The notes: generated by a model not told the origin, from the letters alone. 64,000 nt of DNA from Leptotrichia massiliensis (GCF_900104625.1 NZ_FNVZ01000004.1:186001-250000); one strand, 5' to 3'; positions 45,118-53,715 are shown, counted from the first letter of the stretch. A program made the numbers and translations.

Positions 45118-45145
45118 GCAGAGGTATGGCGTCTGATACCTCTGC
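45118..45145. repeat. Terminal hairpin of element copy 2
   Basis: GCAGAGGTAT, loop GGCGTCTG, ATACCTCTGC: 10 perfect pairs. Stem sequence differs completely from the other end while the loop is conserved. Confidence 0.8.
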
Positions 45146-45239
45146 GTTAAAAAAACTAATATTAAATAAAACAAAAAATATTTATTAATCAAAATAATTT
45201 TTAATCAAAGTATCATTTGTTTTTAAATTTTTTAAAAAA

Positions 45240-47030
45240 TTAGTATTTGAAGATTACGTTTGTAGATTTTGGTTTTCCTATTTCTTTTTTCTCTTTCAAA
45301 TAATCTATAAATATTTTTGTATCACTTAAATGAGTGTCTGTTCCACGTTTTTGAGCAGTGATTTTCCCTAATGTTGTGTAGCCGTCTTTTCCTTTGGCGA
45401 TGTAAGAGTTTACAGCTAACATATATGTTTTTTTAGCGTCAATTGGCACCCATTTGTTTGCTTTAAAGTCGAATACTTCTATTTTTTTGACTCTTGTACC
45501 AAGTGTTCCTTCTTTTGTAGCTTCGTATCTAATTCCTGCACCATAAGGGAATGCACCGCTTGAACCTCCATTTAGGACATAGTCAATTGCATCTTCTAGT
45601 GTCTGTTTCACTTCTGCACCTGTAATGTCTGTTATAAATACTGTGTTTGAAGTAAATGGCAGTAATGAATATGCCAAATCATAAGTAAATACACCAGGAT
45701 TTAGTGTAATTCTTACATTTCCCGCATTTACGATTACAAAATCAACATTTCCAGTTCCTGTATTTCTTAATTTATGTAAAACTGATTCAGCTACAAGTGT
45801 TGTTGCAAAAGAACCGTCTTTATTGTGAGGCCCTGGAACTCTGTTATCCGATCCTCCCAGAATTTCTTCTGTAATTTTACCAACTGTACGTTTTCCAAGT
45901 TCTGTTTTTTCTTTTTGGTATCTTTCAAGAAGTTTTGCTAAAGTTGGGTCATTTTTGATGGCAGCTATATTTTTATTGTTTTTTATTGAATTTAAAATTT
46001 CATTTTTTTCTTTTGCATCTAACTGAACTGCCTTCCCTTCAGCATTTTTCACTTCAAAAAAATCATCTCCAATTAGAACTTTCGGCGTTGGGATTAATTC
46101 GGTAATTACGCCATTCTTGTCAAATTTTGCTTTCATTTGCCCTAATAAATACGAATAATTCCATGCTTCTGCAATATAAACTGGATTTCCGTTAGGTGAA
46201 TTTACTTTTTTAGGGTAATCCTCTTTTTCAGGAACTAATCCAAATTGTTCAAATTCTTTCCCTAATAAATAATGAGTGTCCCCAGTTATGATCAAATCAA
46301 CTCCGTCAACCTTCTCCCCAATTTCCACATTTTTTTCGTATCCTGAATGGGATACAATTATTATTTTATTTATTCCTTTGCCTTGCAGCTCATTTACATA
46401 TTTTCTCGCTGTTTCAACTTCATCAAGGAATTTAATGTCATCTCCCGGACTAGAAGATTCCTTAGTTTTTTTCACGACATCCAGTCCAATAATTCCGATA
46501 TTTTGCCCACCAACATTTTTTATCATATATGGTTTCCATTTTCCTTCCAGAATGCTTCCTTTATCAGGCACAACATTTGCAGAAACTACTGGTATTTTCA
46601 AGACATCTAAAAATGATCTTAAAAGTTTGTTTCCATCGTCAAATTCATGATTTCCCAATGTAAAAACATCAAAATTTATTGCATTCATAAGCTCGGCATC
46701 AGCTTTTCCTTCAAATAATGTGTAATAAAGCGTCCCTGTCAGCGCGTCTCCTGCGTGGAGTACAAGAGTATTCTTATTGCCTTGTCTAAAATTTTTGATT
46801 GCCTGTGCCACTCTTGGCAATCCTCCAATATGTACCGTAACAGTTTTTCCATTGAGTTTAAGAGGCATTTTTTCCTCTTCCAGATGTGAATGGTGATCGT
46901 TAATGTGAGCTACATTCAGCTCAAATGAAGTTGATGGACTTTGTTTTTTTGCCCCTTGAATTGTTTTTGCCTCCAAACCTGCTGTAGAAAATAATGAGAC
47001 TGCCAGTCCCAATAACATTAATTTTTTCAT
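45240..47030 (-). CDS. Secreted 5'-nucleotidase / UDP-sugar hydrolase family protein, paralogue
   Basis: 596 residues from the ATG at 47030, which follows AAGGAGG; a longer frame to 47099 would put 23 residues before a normal signal peptide. The signal peptide ends near GLEAK. Motifs: HINDHHSHLEEEKM, HAGDALTGT, LGNHEFDDG, SHSGYEK, GDTHYLLG, then the C-terminal domain with VNAGNVRITL, LLPFTSNTVF and SSGAFPYGAGI. It is colinear with the protein at 2346-4139 throughout, so the two arose by duplication. Probably periplasmic nucleotide hydrolysis. Confidence 0.93.
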   Translation of the reverse strand: MKKLMLLGLAVSLFSTAGLEAKTIQGAKKQSPSTSFELNVAHINDHHSHLEEEKMPLKLNGKTVTVHIGGLPRVAQAIKNFRQGNKNTLVLHAGDALTGTLYYTLFEGKADAELMNAINFDVFTLGNHEFDDGNKLLRSFLDVLKIPVVSANVVPDKGSILEGKWKPYMIKNVGGQNIGIIGLDVVKKTKESSSPGDDIKFLDEVETARKYVNELQGKGINKIIIVSHSGYEKNVEIGEKVDGVDLIITGDTHYLLGKEFEQFGLVPEKEDYPKKVNSPNGNPVYIAEAWNYSYLLGQMKAKFDKNGVITELIPTPKVLIGDDFFEVKNAEGKAVQLDAKEKNEILNSIKNNKNIAAIKNDPTLAKLLERYQKEKTELGKRTVGKITEEILGGSDNRVPGPHNKDGSFATTLVAESVLHKLRNTGTGNVDFVIVNAGNVRITLNPGVFTYDLAYSLLPFTSNTVFITDITGAEVKQTLEDAIDYVLNGGSSGAFPYGAGIRYEATKEGTLGTRVKKIEVFDFKANKWVPIDAKKTYMLAVNSYIAKGKDGYTTLGKITAQKRGTDTHLSDTKIFIDYLKEKKEIGKPKSTNVIFKY

Positions 47031-47247
47031 AACTTTTCCTCCTTGAAAAAAATTTGTATTTCTCAGTATAATTATAACTTGATTTCCTAAAAAAATCACT
47101 AAAAAAATAAATTTTTATAAAAACATGGATTTCAAATAAATTTTACAACATTTTAAAATAAAATAATGTTATAATCTATAATATAATTTTTGGGAAAAAT
47201 TATCATTGAAATAAACTTTATCAAATCAAAAAGAAGGAGATGATATA

Positions 47248-47517
47248 ATGAATATCAAAAATTTTATGAAAAAACTAATTTTAATCCTGGGAATACTTGG
47301 TATTTCAGTTACTTCATTTGCAGTAACTAGGAGAAACAATAAAGTTGTGTATGTAAAAAGAGAACCAAGAAGAAGAGTAATAAGAAGAAGATACATCTTT
47401 ATAAGAGTACCAAAAAGAAGAACTAACAAAACTGTATACGTAAAAAAAGAACCTTCTCGTCGTCAAAGACAAGTGAGAATAGCTGCTGGAAGAAGAAGAT
47501 CAGCTAGAAGAAGATAA
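47248..47517 (+). CDS. Secreted Arg-rich basic peptide
   Basis: 89 residues. The signal peptide MNIKNFMKKLILILGILGIS ends at TSFA. The mature part of about 64 residues holds 22 Arg and 6 Lys but only 2 Glu, a net charge near +26. It contains an internal repeat, NKVVYVKREPRRR and NKTVYVKKEPSRR, and ends with two RRR clusters. No known family. It could bind nucleic acid, LPS or another polyanion outside the cytoplasm. The ATG follows AAGGAG, and a terminator follows. The gene is divergent from the secreted 5'-nucleotidase gene. Confidence 0.75.
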   Translation: MNIKNFMKKLILILGILGISVTSFAVTRRNNKVVYVKREPRRRVIRRRYIFIRVPKRRTNKTVYVKKEPSRRQRQVRIAAGRRRSARRR

Positions 47518-47540
47518 TTTTTTAACTTTTAATAAAATAA

Positions 47541-47573
47541 AACAAGAGGCAATCCATAACTATACCTCTTGTT
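47541..47573 (+). terminator. Terminator of the Arg-rich peptide gene
   Basis: AACAAGAGG (47541-47549) pairs with CCTCTTGTT (47565-47573), followed by a T-run. Confidence 0.85.
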
Positions 47574-47592
47574 TTTTTATAATTATTTTTTT

Positions 47593-47704
47593 TAATACTA
47601 TTCCGCCTTTAAATAGCGAATGTTTAATAAATTTTGAATTACATACTCTAGTAAAGCATTAAAACTTTTTGTCCTTAATATAGTTTATATTTTGTAATAA
47701 ATTT
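47593..47704 (+). repeat. Dispersed intergenic repeat, family 3, copy 2
   Basis: Shares TAATACTATTCC, TTTAAATAGCGAATG, ATTAAAACTTTT, ATATAGTTTATATTTT and TAAT blocks in order with 11418-11500. Like that copy it directly follows a terminator. Confidence 0.55.
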
Positions 47705-47754
47705 CGAGTAAAATCAAGAAAAAAGACTAAAATAATCCGCCTTAAGTTAATAAA

Positions 47755-48063
47755 TTAATTTAAAAAAGTTGTATTTTTTACTTTCCACTGTTCTAATTTA
47801 ATATGAACCCAAAATCCGTATATTCCTAATGTTACTATTATTAGCAATAACCATTTTATCCAATTACCAAACAAACCTGCTGCACTACCATTAAATTTTA
47901 ATCTTCTACCTTCAACAACAGTATGATTTATTTTCCAAGCATAAATCATACACAATGCCCAAGGAAAACAAATCCCAAATGTACATGTTGTTATAAAAGA
48001 GCCTAAAATAATCCACCCAATGTAACTAAGCAGCCCACCGTCAAAATAACTTTTATTTTCCAT
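47755..48063 (-). CDS. Small DUF898 (YjgN-like) membrane protein
   Basis: 102 residues. It matches the short DUF898 pattern: YFDGGLLSYIGWIILGSFIT, then GICFPWALCMIYAWKINHTV, EGRRLKFNG, NWIKWLLLIIVTLGIYGFWV and KLEQWK. Two to three membrane segments are predicted. Function of the family is unknown. The ATG follows AAGGAGG. It stands alone between the family 3 repeat and aphA. Confidence 0.88.
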   Translation of the reverse strand: MENKSYFDGGLLSYIGWIILGSFITTCTFGICFPWALCMIYAWKINHTVVEGRRLKFNGSAAGLFGNWIKWLLLIIVTLGIYGFWVHIKLEQWKVKNTTFLN

Positions 48064-48212
48064 AATTCCTCCTTATAATTTTAAATTAATTATAACACAA
48101 AATATTAATTTATCAAATTTGTATTCAAATAAAAACAGCAGGAAAGATACAGTATTCATATATTTGGTGTATATTATAGCCATACGTTTGTATATTTTTT
48201 CCAAAATAAAAA

Positions 48213-48238
48213 TCAGAAGTATCTTTTTATACTTCTGA
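48213..48238 (-). terminator. Terminator of aphA
   Basis: TCAGAAGTA pairs with TACTTCTGA; on the minus strand TTTTTATTTT follows. Confidence 0.85.
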
Positions 48239-48264
48239 AAATGTTTGTTATAAACTTTTTTATT

Positions 48265-48987
48265 TTACCATGCAGAATTTATTAGAACTTCTTCTCCATA
48301 TCCACCGTTCATTTTTTGTGGATTTGTAGAGTTATAAGCTCTTTGAACTCTTATTCCTCTGATTCCTAACTCTCTTGCGGCTAGAATATCATCGTCACTG
48401 TCACCGTAGTGGATTGAAACATTGTGTTTTTTGATGTAGAATGATTTGTCGTATTTGTAACCACCTGTTGGTGTGTCAGCTGTATATTCTACGTAAACTT
48501 CTTTTGGTAGTTCAAAGTATCTTTGCAATGTTTTTGATAATTTTGTTGAAGTGTAGTTTTTACCTTTTGAGTGCCCAGTTCTTCCTGTAATGAAAAATAC
48601 GTTATCTCCTCTTTCCAAATGCATTTTGATTAAATCTTTTGCAGATTGTTTTGGAATTGAATGTTCATCACCATTTTCAGATACATAATCCCAGAATTTT
48701 TGATTGTACAAATAGCTTACAGCTCCTCTTTTATCTCCTGGAATTTGAAAATAATGTTGCCCATAGATAAAGTACCCGCTTGAATGAAGTAATGTATCAT
48801 CAATGTCAAAACTTACATTAATCGGACCTTTACCCTCCAAACTTTTTTTAATATCATCAACAGACACAAAATGCACAGCCTTTTGAACTTTATCTGTTGA
48901 ATAAAATCCCTCATGAGTATAAGGAACCTTTGGTCCTGCTGCAAATACTACAGATGCAGCAAACAAAAATAATAATGCTTTTTTCAT
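48265..48987 (-). CDS. aphA: Class B acid phosphatase
   Basis: 240 residues, the usual AphA size. The signal peptide ends at VFAAGPK. The HAD motif I is FDIDDTLLHSS, motif II FFITGRTG, and motif III with the Mg ligands HYGDSDDDILAA. It hydrolyses phosphate monoesters in the periplasm and can transfer phosphate. It fits with the two secreted 5'-nucleotidases in a phosphate and nucleoside salvage set. The ATG follows AGGAGG. Confidence 0.95.
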   Translation of the reverse strand: MKKALLFLFAASVVFAAGPKVPYTHEGFYSTDKVQKAVHFVSVDDIKKSLEGKGPINVSFDIDDTLLHSSGYFIYGQHYFQIPGDKRGAVSYLYNQKFWDYVSENGDEHSIPKQSAKDLIKMHLERGDNVFFITGRTGHSKGKNYTSTKLSKTLQRYFELPKEVYVEYTADTPTGGYKYDKSFYIKKHNVSIHYGDSDDDILAARELGIRGIRVQRAYNSTNPQKMNGGYGEEVLINSAW

Positions 48988-49030
48988 AACATTTCCTCCT
49001 ATATATTTTTTATTTTACTAATAAAATTTA

Positions 49031-49189
49031 CTATCGCATAGGTTCACAACCTATAAACTCTCCTTTGGCTGTATAAGTACATATATTTCCTGTTTTTTTC
49101 CCTGTTTTTTTGGGAATTTTAAAATAGGAACAACTTACAGATGTTAATGTAGATAAAACCAATATTATAAATATTTTTAACTTTTTCAT
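49031..49189 (-). CDS. 52-residue lipoprotein of unknown function
   Basis: A short frame with strong supporting signals: AGGAGG 8 nt before the ATG at 49189, an N-terminus MKKLKIFIILVLSTLTSVSC with lipobox SVSC (Cys20), and a mature peptide of 33 residues that has two more Cys (NICTY and IGCEP), probably a disulfide. It ends EPMR. The C-T-Y-T...G-C-E-P spacing recalls very small periplasmic domains such as DUF333, but similarity is not convincing. It lies between aphA and gapN on the same strand. Confidence 0.72.
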   Translation of the reverse strand: MKKLKIFIILVLSTLTSVSCSYFKIPKKTGKKTGNICTYTAKGEFIGCEPMR

Positions 49190-49249
49190 AGGAAAACCTC
49201 CTGAAAAATAGTCTGTTATTTAAAATTTTAAAATAAAAAGCCAAAAAAA

Positions 49250-49274
49250 AGATGTTTCCTTAAAGAAAACATCT
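49250..49274 (-). terminator. Terminator of gapN
   Basis: AGATGTTT pairs with AAACATCT; on the minus strand a run of eight T follows. Confidence 0.85.
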
Positions 49275-49283
49275 CTTACAAAT

Positions 49284-50702
49284 TTACATGTCAAATACAA
49301 TAGATTTAACTCTTGTCATGCTTTCTATGCTGTATTTTATTCCTTGAATTCCTGCTCCCGAACCTTTGATTCCTAAGAATGGGAAACTGTCAGGCCCTCT
49401 TTGAGTCTTGTTATTTATATGTACTGTTCCTACTTCTAGTTTTTCAGCAATTTCAAATGCCAATGGGAAATTTTTTGTAAATACTGCTGATTGCAGTCCG
49501 TATTCTGATTTATTTGCAATTTCTATTGCTTCATCTACAGAATTTATTCTGATAATTGGCAATACTGGTCCAAATGGCTCTTCCCAGGCAATTCTCATAT
49601 CAGTTGTTACATTGTCAAAAACTACTGGCCATATTAAGTTTTTTTCTCTTTTTACTGTTGTCAATGCTTTTGCACCTTTTTCCTGTGCATCTTTTATTAA
49701 TCCTTCGATAAAGTCTGCTGATGGAGTGTCGATTACTGTTGTAATATCAGCATTGTCAAAAGGGTCTCCCACAGTTAATTTTTCAACTTCTGCTTTTATC
49801 AAGCTAGCCAATTTATCTGCAACAGAATCCATTACAAGCACTCTTTTAATTGCAGTACATCTTTGTCCAGAATAGCTGAATGCCCCTGCCACTATATCTT
49901 TTGCAGCTTTTTCCAAATCAGCGTCTTCCAATACGATTCCAGCATCTTTTCCACCTAATTCAAGCATAATTGGACGCATTCCAGCAAGTTTTCCAATTTT
50001 TTCCCCAATTGGCGTACTTCCTGTAAAGTTTATAAAGTTCACTTCTTTATGTTCTATCAAATAATCTCCTATTTCAGAACCTTTTCCAGTTACAGAGTTA
50101 AATACTCCTGCTGGAATTCCAGCTTCTGCAAATACTTGAGTTAACAGCAATCCGCTAATCGAACCTTGTGTAGGCGGCTTGAAAATTACTACATTTCCTC
50201 CTATTAATGCTGGTGCAATTTTAGATGCTGATAAATTTACTGGATAATTAAATGGTGCGATTGCAAGTACAACACCAACTGGCTCTCTTTTTACTGCCCC
50301 ATATTTTCTCTTGCTTCCAGCTTCAAATCCACCGCCGTTTACAAATTCACCTGTGATTCTAAGTCCTTCTTCTGCAGCATATCTAATCAAATCCGCTGTT
50401 CTTACTACTTCTGAAATAGCAGCCTTAATTCCTTTTGCAACTTCTTTTGCCAAATTTTCCCCAATTTTATCTTTATCTCTTTCAAGAATATCCGCAGCCT
50501 TATTCAAATAAGCTGCTCTTTCCACAGCCGACAATGCTCTCCAAGCAGGCAAAGCCTTTCTAGCAGATTCCATAGCAAAATCAACTTCTTCTCTTGACAT
50601 AGCCGGCACAGTTCCAAGCTCTTCACCATTGATAGGCGAATAAATAGTTATTGTATTTTTAGAATCTTTCCACTCTCCATTTACTAAATTTTTATAATTC
50701 AT
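49284..50702 (-). CDS. gapN: NADP-dependent non-phosphorylating glyceraldehyde-3-phosphate dehydrogenase
   Basis: 472 residues from the ATG at 50702 (AGGAGG 8 nt upstream). It oxidises glyceraldehyde-3-phosphate directly to 3-phosphoglycerate, making NADPH and skipping one ATP-yielding step. It closely resembles the streptococcal GapN sequence as I remember it: NGEWKDSKN, VPAMSREEVD, APFNYPVNLSASKIAPAL, FKPPTQGSISGLLL, ELGGKDAGIVLEDADLE, the catalytic Cys in YSGQRCTA, and HINNKTQRGPDSFPFLGIK. It has its own terminator. Confidence 0.94.
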   Translation of the reverse strand: MNYKNLVNGEWKDSKNTITIYSPINGEELGTVPAMSREEVDFAMESARKALPAWRALSAVERAAYLNKAADILERDKDKIGENLAKEVAKGIKAAISEVVRTADLIRYAAEEGLRITGEFVNGGGFEAGSKRKYGAVKREPVGVVLAIAPFNYPVNLSASKIAPALIGGNVVIFKPPTQGSISGLLLTQVFAEAGIPAGVFNSVTGKGSEIGDYLIEHKEVNFINFTGSTPIGEKIGKLAGMRPIMLELGGKDAGIVLEDADLEKAAKDIVAGAFSYSGQRCTAIKRVLVMDSVADKLASLIKAEVEKLTVGDPFDNADITTVIDTPSADFIEGLIKDAQEKGAKALTTVKREKNLIWPVVFDNVTTDMRIAWEEPFGPVLPIIRINSVDEAIEIANKSEYGLQSAVFTKNFPLAFEIAEKLEVGTVHINNKTQRGPDSFPFLGIKGSGAGIQGIKYSIESMTRVKSIVFDM

Positions 50703-50931
50703 CAAATATACCTCCTTATTTTGTTTTTCTATATTTTATATTTTAGCATATATTTTTCATAATTAATATAGTTTTTTTCATATATTTTACATTTTAAACT
50801 TTCTTAAAAAAATTAAAAAAACCTAACCGATTATTAAAATAAAATACTATATGCTAATTACAAGAAAATATTAATAAATAGGTGGAAAAAATCCTCTATT
50901 TTAGTTCAAAAAATAATTTATTCACCAAAAT

Positions 50932-51735
50932 TTACTTTCTATAATTGTCCACAAATTCCTCCACAGACAAAACCTTTCCATTCATTTCTATTTCCTTAGA
51001 CAGATCACTAATATATGGCTGTTTCACCATGCTTTTCTCCAATGTATCAAATTGCCAGAAAATATCACGTTTATCTCCATCAGCGATAACTTTTCCATTT
51101 GTCATTACAATTACCCTGTCAAAATTTTTTACTACAAATTCCATATCATGAGTTATTGTAATAATTGTCTTCCCTTGCTTTTGAAGTTCATCAATCAGGT
51201 TATGTAAAACTCTCATTCCTCTGAAATCCTGCCCTGCTGTCGGCTCATCCATTACAATAACGTCTGAACCCATCGCAATTACTGCTGCAATTGTAACAAA
51301 TTTTCTCAAGGAATACGGTAAATTGTACGGATTTTCCTTTTGATATTTTTCAAGTTCCGTTAATTTTATGGCGTTTTCCACCATTGTTTTTGTTTCATCA
51401 GGAGAATATTTTAATTTTTTTGCTCCAAAGGCTATTTCATCGTAAACATTGTTATGAAATATCTGATCCATTGGATTTTGAAAGACATATCCGACTTTCT
51501 GGCTCATTTTGGCAACGGTATATTTCTTTGTATTCCAGTCATCTACAACAACATCTCCGCCTACTGGCTTTAACAACCCATTCAGCATTTTTACCATCGT
51601 TGTTTTCCCAGCACCATTTTGCCCGATAATCGCAACTTTCTCTCCTTTTTTAACTTCAAGAGAAACATCATTAAGCACATTTTCAGTTCCGCTCGGATAT
51701 TTAAAACTCAAATTTTTGACAGTAATAAAACTCAT
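50932..51735 (-). CDS. ECF transporter ATPase (A component), distal
   Basis: 267 residues. ABC ATPase with Walker A GQNGAGKTT, Q-loop YVFQNPMDQIF, Walker B VIVMDEPTAG and H-loop ITHDME. The signature is atypical: PYSLRKFVTIAAVIAMGS takes the place of LSGGQ-KQR. The FQNPMDQIF Q-loop is typical of energy-coupling-factor ATPases. It should pair with the ATPase encoded at 53777-54616. It is the last gene of the ECF operon, 40 bases after the preceding membrane-protein gene. Confidence 0.9.
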   Translation of the reverse strand: MSFITVKNLSFKYPSGTENVLNDVSLEVKKGEKVAIIGQNGAGKTTMVKMLNGLLKPVGGDVVVDDWNTKKYTVAKMSQKVGYVFQNPMDQIFHNNVYDEIAFGAKKLKYSPDETKTMVENAIKLTELEKYQKENPYNLPYSLRKFVTIAAVIAMGSDVIVMDEPTAGQDFRGMRVLHNLIDELQKQGKTIITITHDMEFVVKNFDRVIVMTNGKVIADGDKRDIFWQFDTLEKSMVKQPYISDLSKEIEMNGKVLSVEEFVDNYRK

Positions 51736-51775
51736 AGTTAATCTCCTTTAAAAATTTTATTCAACAACAATTATT

Positions 51776-52303
51776 TTATTGTTCCAGCTCCTCTTTTTTC
51801 CTCTTCATGTATTCTGTGACTGTTCTAAAACTAAAAAAAGCCCCAAATATTATAAAAGTTACTGATACTATTAATAAATTTTTATAAAAAAATCGTTGAT
51901 TAAAAACTTCATTTACCGAATAAAAAAACTCTGCTGTAAATTTTGTTTTCTCAGTGGAACTTATGAAATATGCCAGTTCAGTCACATTTCCAAGATAAAT
52001 TGTTATAATTGCTGGAATATATGCGAGAAAAAGGGCTGACAGCAATTCTTTATTTGACGGCTCTGTCTTTTCTTTTGGTGCAAATCTGCTTCTATTCTTA
52101 TCCTTTTCATTTTCAAAATTTTTTTTATCATATCTATTTAATCCGTATGTCCAGCCACTACATATCCCTAGAAAAATCAGTGCTTCAAAAAAAGGTATAT
52201 ATTTATTAACAAATATTTTAAAAAGACAGTATAGACAATAAACAATTGTCATCACAAAAAATAACAAAATAATTCCTAATAAGCCTGACAAACATCTTTT
52301 CAT
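51776..52303 (-). CDS. Membrane protein of unknown function in the ECF operon
   Basis: 175 residues from the ATG at 52303 (AAAGGGAAA upstream). About four membrane segments: LLGIILLFFVMTIVYCLYCL, FEALIFLGICSGWTYG, LLSALFLAYIPAIITIYLG and LLIVSVTFIIFGAFFS, with a charged loop EKDKNRSRFAPKEKTEPSNK. No recognised family. It lies between another unknown membrane-protein gene and the distal ECF ATPase gene, spaced 39 and 40 bases. Confidence 0.75.
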   Translation of the reverse strand: MKRCLSGLLGIILLFFVMTIVYCLYCLFKIFVNKYIPFFEALIFLGICSGWTYGLNRYDKKNFENEKDKNRSRFAPKEKTEPSNKELLSALFLAYIPAIITIYLGNVTELAYFISSTEKTKFTAEFFYSVNEVFNQRFFYKNLLIVSVTFIIFGAFFSFRTVTEYMKRKKEELEQ

Positions 52304-52342
52304 CAAAATTTCCCTTTCTCACTTTCCAAATTTTCTTATTTT

Positions 52343-53155
52343 CTAATAAAATTTAGGATATTTTTTATCAAAATTTTCTATCAAGTTTTTTAATAAAATT
52401 TCCTGACAAATTACTGTATTTTTAGTTTCAATTTCAAGAATCGTATTCTTTTTCAAATCACTTACTGTAATTGTGCCGATTTCAAATTCAATATTATAAT
52501 TTTCCCAATCATAAATCTCATTATCAAATGTTACAGACTTATTCGATACTTGTATTTTAGGTGAACTTTCAAAAATCTGAGTCAATTCCTGCAATCCTTC
52601 TTGGCTTGAAAATAAAAATTTGTTTTTCACAAAACCTTGATTTTGAAATGGAAAAATCTCAACTCCGCCACTTTCAATATTTTTTACTGCTTTTGAAAAA
52701 TTTTTTTCTAAAAAACATTTTTGAAATACTGAAAATAAGTCATAATCATATCCGCTTCCGTCTATCTTTTTCCAATTACCGCCATCAGGTCTATACAAAA
52801 TTTTAGAAAACTTCTTCATTTGAAATAATCTATTATCTTTAAAGAAAAAATATTTTAAATTTTCATAATACACTTTCTCTTTTTTGAAAATAAAATAATC
52901 ATCATAAAATTCTATATTAGGAAATTTATTTTTATAATAAAAAATAAACAATCCATTTAATAAGATAAATAGTATAAATAAAACTATTGAAGTTGAAACA
53001 GAAGATACGTTAAAGCCTTTTTCCATTTCTTTTGTTACTGAGAAAAGCAATATTATATCCAAAAATATCAAAATTCCTAAAATTTGTATTCTTGGTTTGG
53101 AATAAAATATAGTCCAGTCTATTTTTATAATTTTTTTCAGTTTTCCTTCTTTCAT
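52343..53155 (-). CDS. Membrane-anchored protein of unknown function in the ECF operon
   Basis: 270 residues. Two membrane helices near the N-terminus ([18 protein letters not shown] and [19 protein letters not shown]), then a cytoplasmic domain of about 190 residues rich in Phe, Lys and Glu, with short PH-like beta segments ([19 protein letters not shown]). No named family. Its ATG overlaps the stop of the macrodomain gene (ATGA), so translation of the two is probably coupled. Confidence 0.75.
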   Translation of the reverse strand: MKEGKLKKIIKIDWTIFYSKPRIQILGILIFLDIILLFSVTKEMEKGFNVSSVSTSIVLFILFILLNGLFIFYYKNKFPNIEFYDDYFIFKKEKVYYENLKYFFFKDNRLFQMKKFSKILYRPDGGNWKKIDGSGYDYDLFSVFQKCFLEKNFSKAVKNIESGGVEIFPFQNQGFVKNKFLFSSQEGLQELTQIFESSPKIQVSNKSVTFDNEIYDWENYNIEFEIGTITVSDLKKNTILEIETKNTVICQEILLKNLIENFDKKYPKFY

Positions 53156-53715
53156 AAAATCCCTTTCTCTTCCAATAACTTTCTATAAATCTCAAAATTT
53201 TCATTTTCAAAACATACAAAATTTACTTTTTCTATAAAATCGCTTTTCTCCAAATATTCTATCACAGCATTAATAGCCGTTTTTGCAGCTAAATCTTTTG
53301 GAAATCTGTACACTCCTGTCGAGATATTTGGAAAGGAAATATTTTTCAGTTTATTTTTTTCAGCCAATTCTAAACTTGAAATATAGGCATTTTTTAACAA
53401 TTTTTCTGCAAACAATTTTGCTTCATTATTTTTTTCTGACTGCCAGACAGGCCCAACTGTATGAATTACATTTTTAAATGGCATATTTCCTGCTCTTGTA
53501 ATAACAGCTTCCCCAACGTTGCATTTCCCTTGAGAATCACGTATTTTCATACAATCTTCTGTTATTTCTTTTCCACCTTTTCTATGAATTGCACCATCAA
53601 CGCCGCTGCCTCCAAGCAAGGAAGAATTTGCGGCATTGACAATCACATCAGCAGGATATTCAGTAATATCGCCTTTTACAAGTACGATTCTATTTTTCAA
53701 ATCTTTTGGTTTCAT
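53152..53715 (-). CDS. Macrodomain protein (ADP-ribose binding/hydrolase type)
   Basis: 187 residues, a single macrodomain of the YmdB/MacroD kind. ADP-ribose-binding motifs are [56 protein letters not shown] and the phosphate loop [12 protein letters not shown]. Members hydrolyse O-acetyl-ADP-ribose or remove ADP-ribose from proteins. The unusual point is its place inside an ECF transporter operon, with its stop overlapping the next gene by ATGA. The ATG follows AAAAGGAAAAATT. Confidence 0.93.
   Translation of the reverse strand: MKPKDLKNRIVLVKGDITEYPADVIVNAANSSLLGGSGVDGAIHRKGGKEITEDCMKIRDSQGKCNVGEAVITRAGNMPFKNVIHTVGPVWQSEKNNEAKLFAEKLLKNAYISSLELAEKNKLKNISFPNISTGVYRFPKDLAAKTAINAVIEYLEKSDFIEKVNFVCFENENFEIYRKLLEEKGIL

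Larger units (their letters stand above)
44763..45145 (-). repeat. Hairpin-bounded non-coding element, family 1, copy 2
   Basis: 383 bases, in opposite orientation to copy 1. Ends are an 11-bp perfect hairpin (loop CAGTCGCC) and a 10-bp perfect hairpin (loop GGCGTCTG). Just inside the ends, TCCCGGCTTG and CGGGAG segments give a short further inverted repeat. The internal AATAACTG/CAGTTATT pair is conserved. No open frame and no transposase. Like copy 1 it lies between two minus-strand genes. Confidence 0.8.
44640..45239. other. Intergenic region holding repeat element copy 2
   Basis: About 600 bases without a plausible gene between the MazG-like gene and the second secreted 5'-nucleotidase gene. 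Most is the family 1 element at 44763-45145. Confidence 0.7.
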
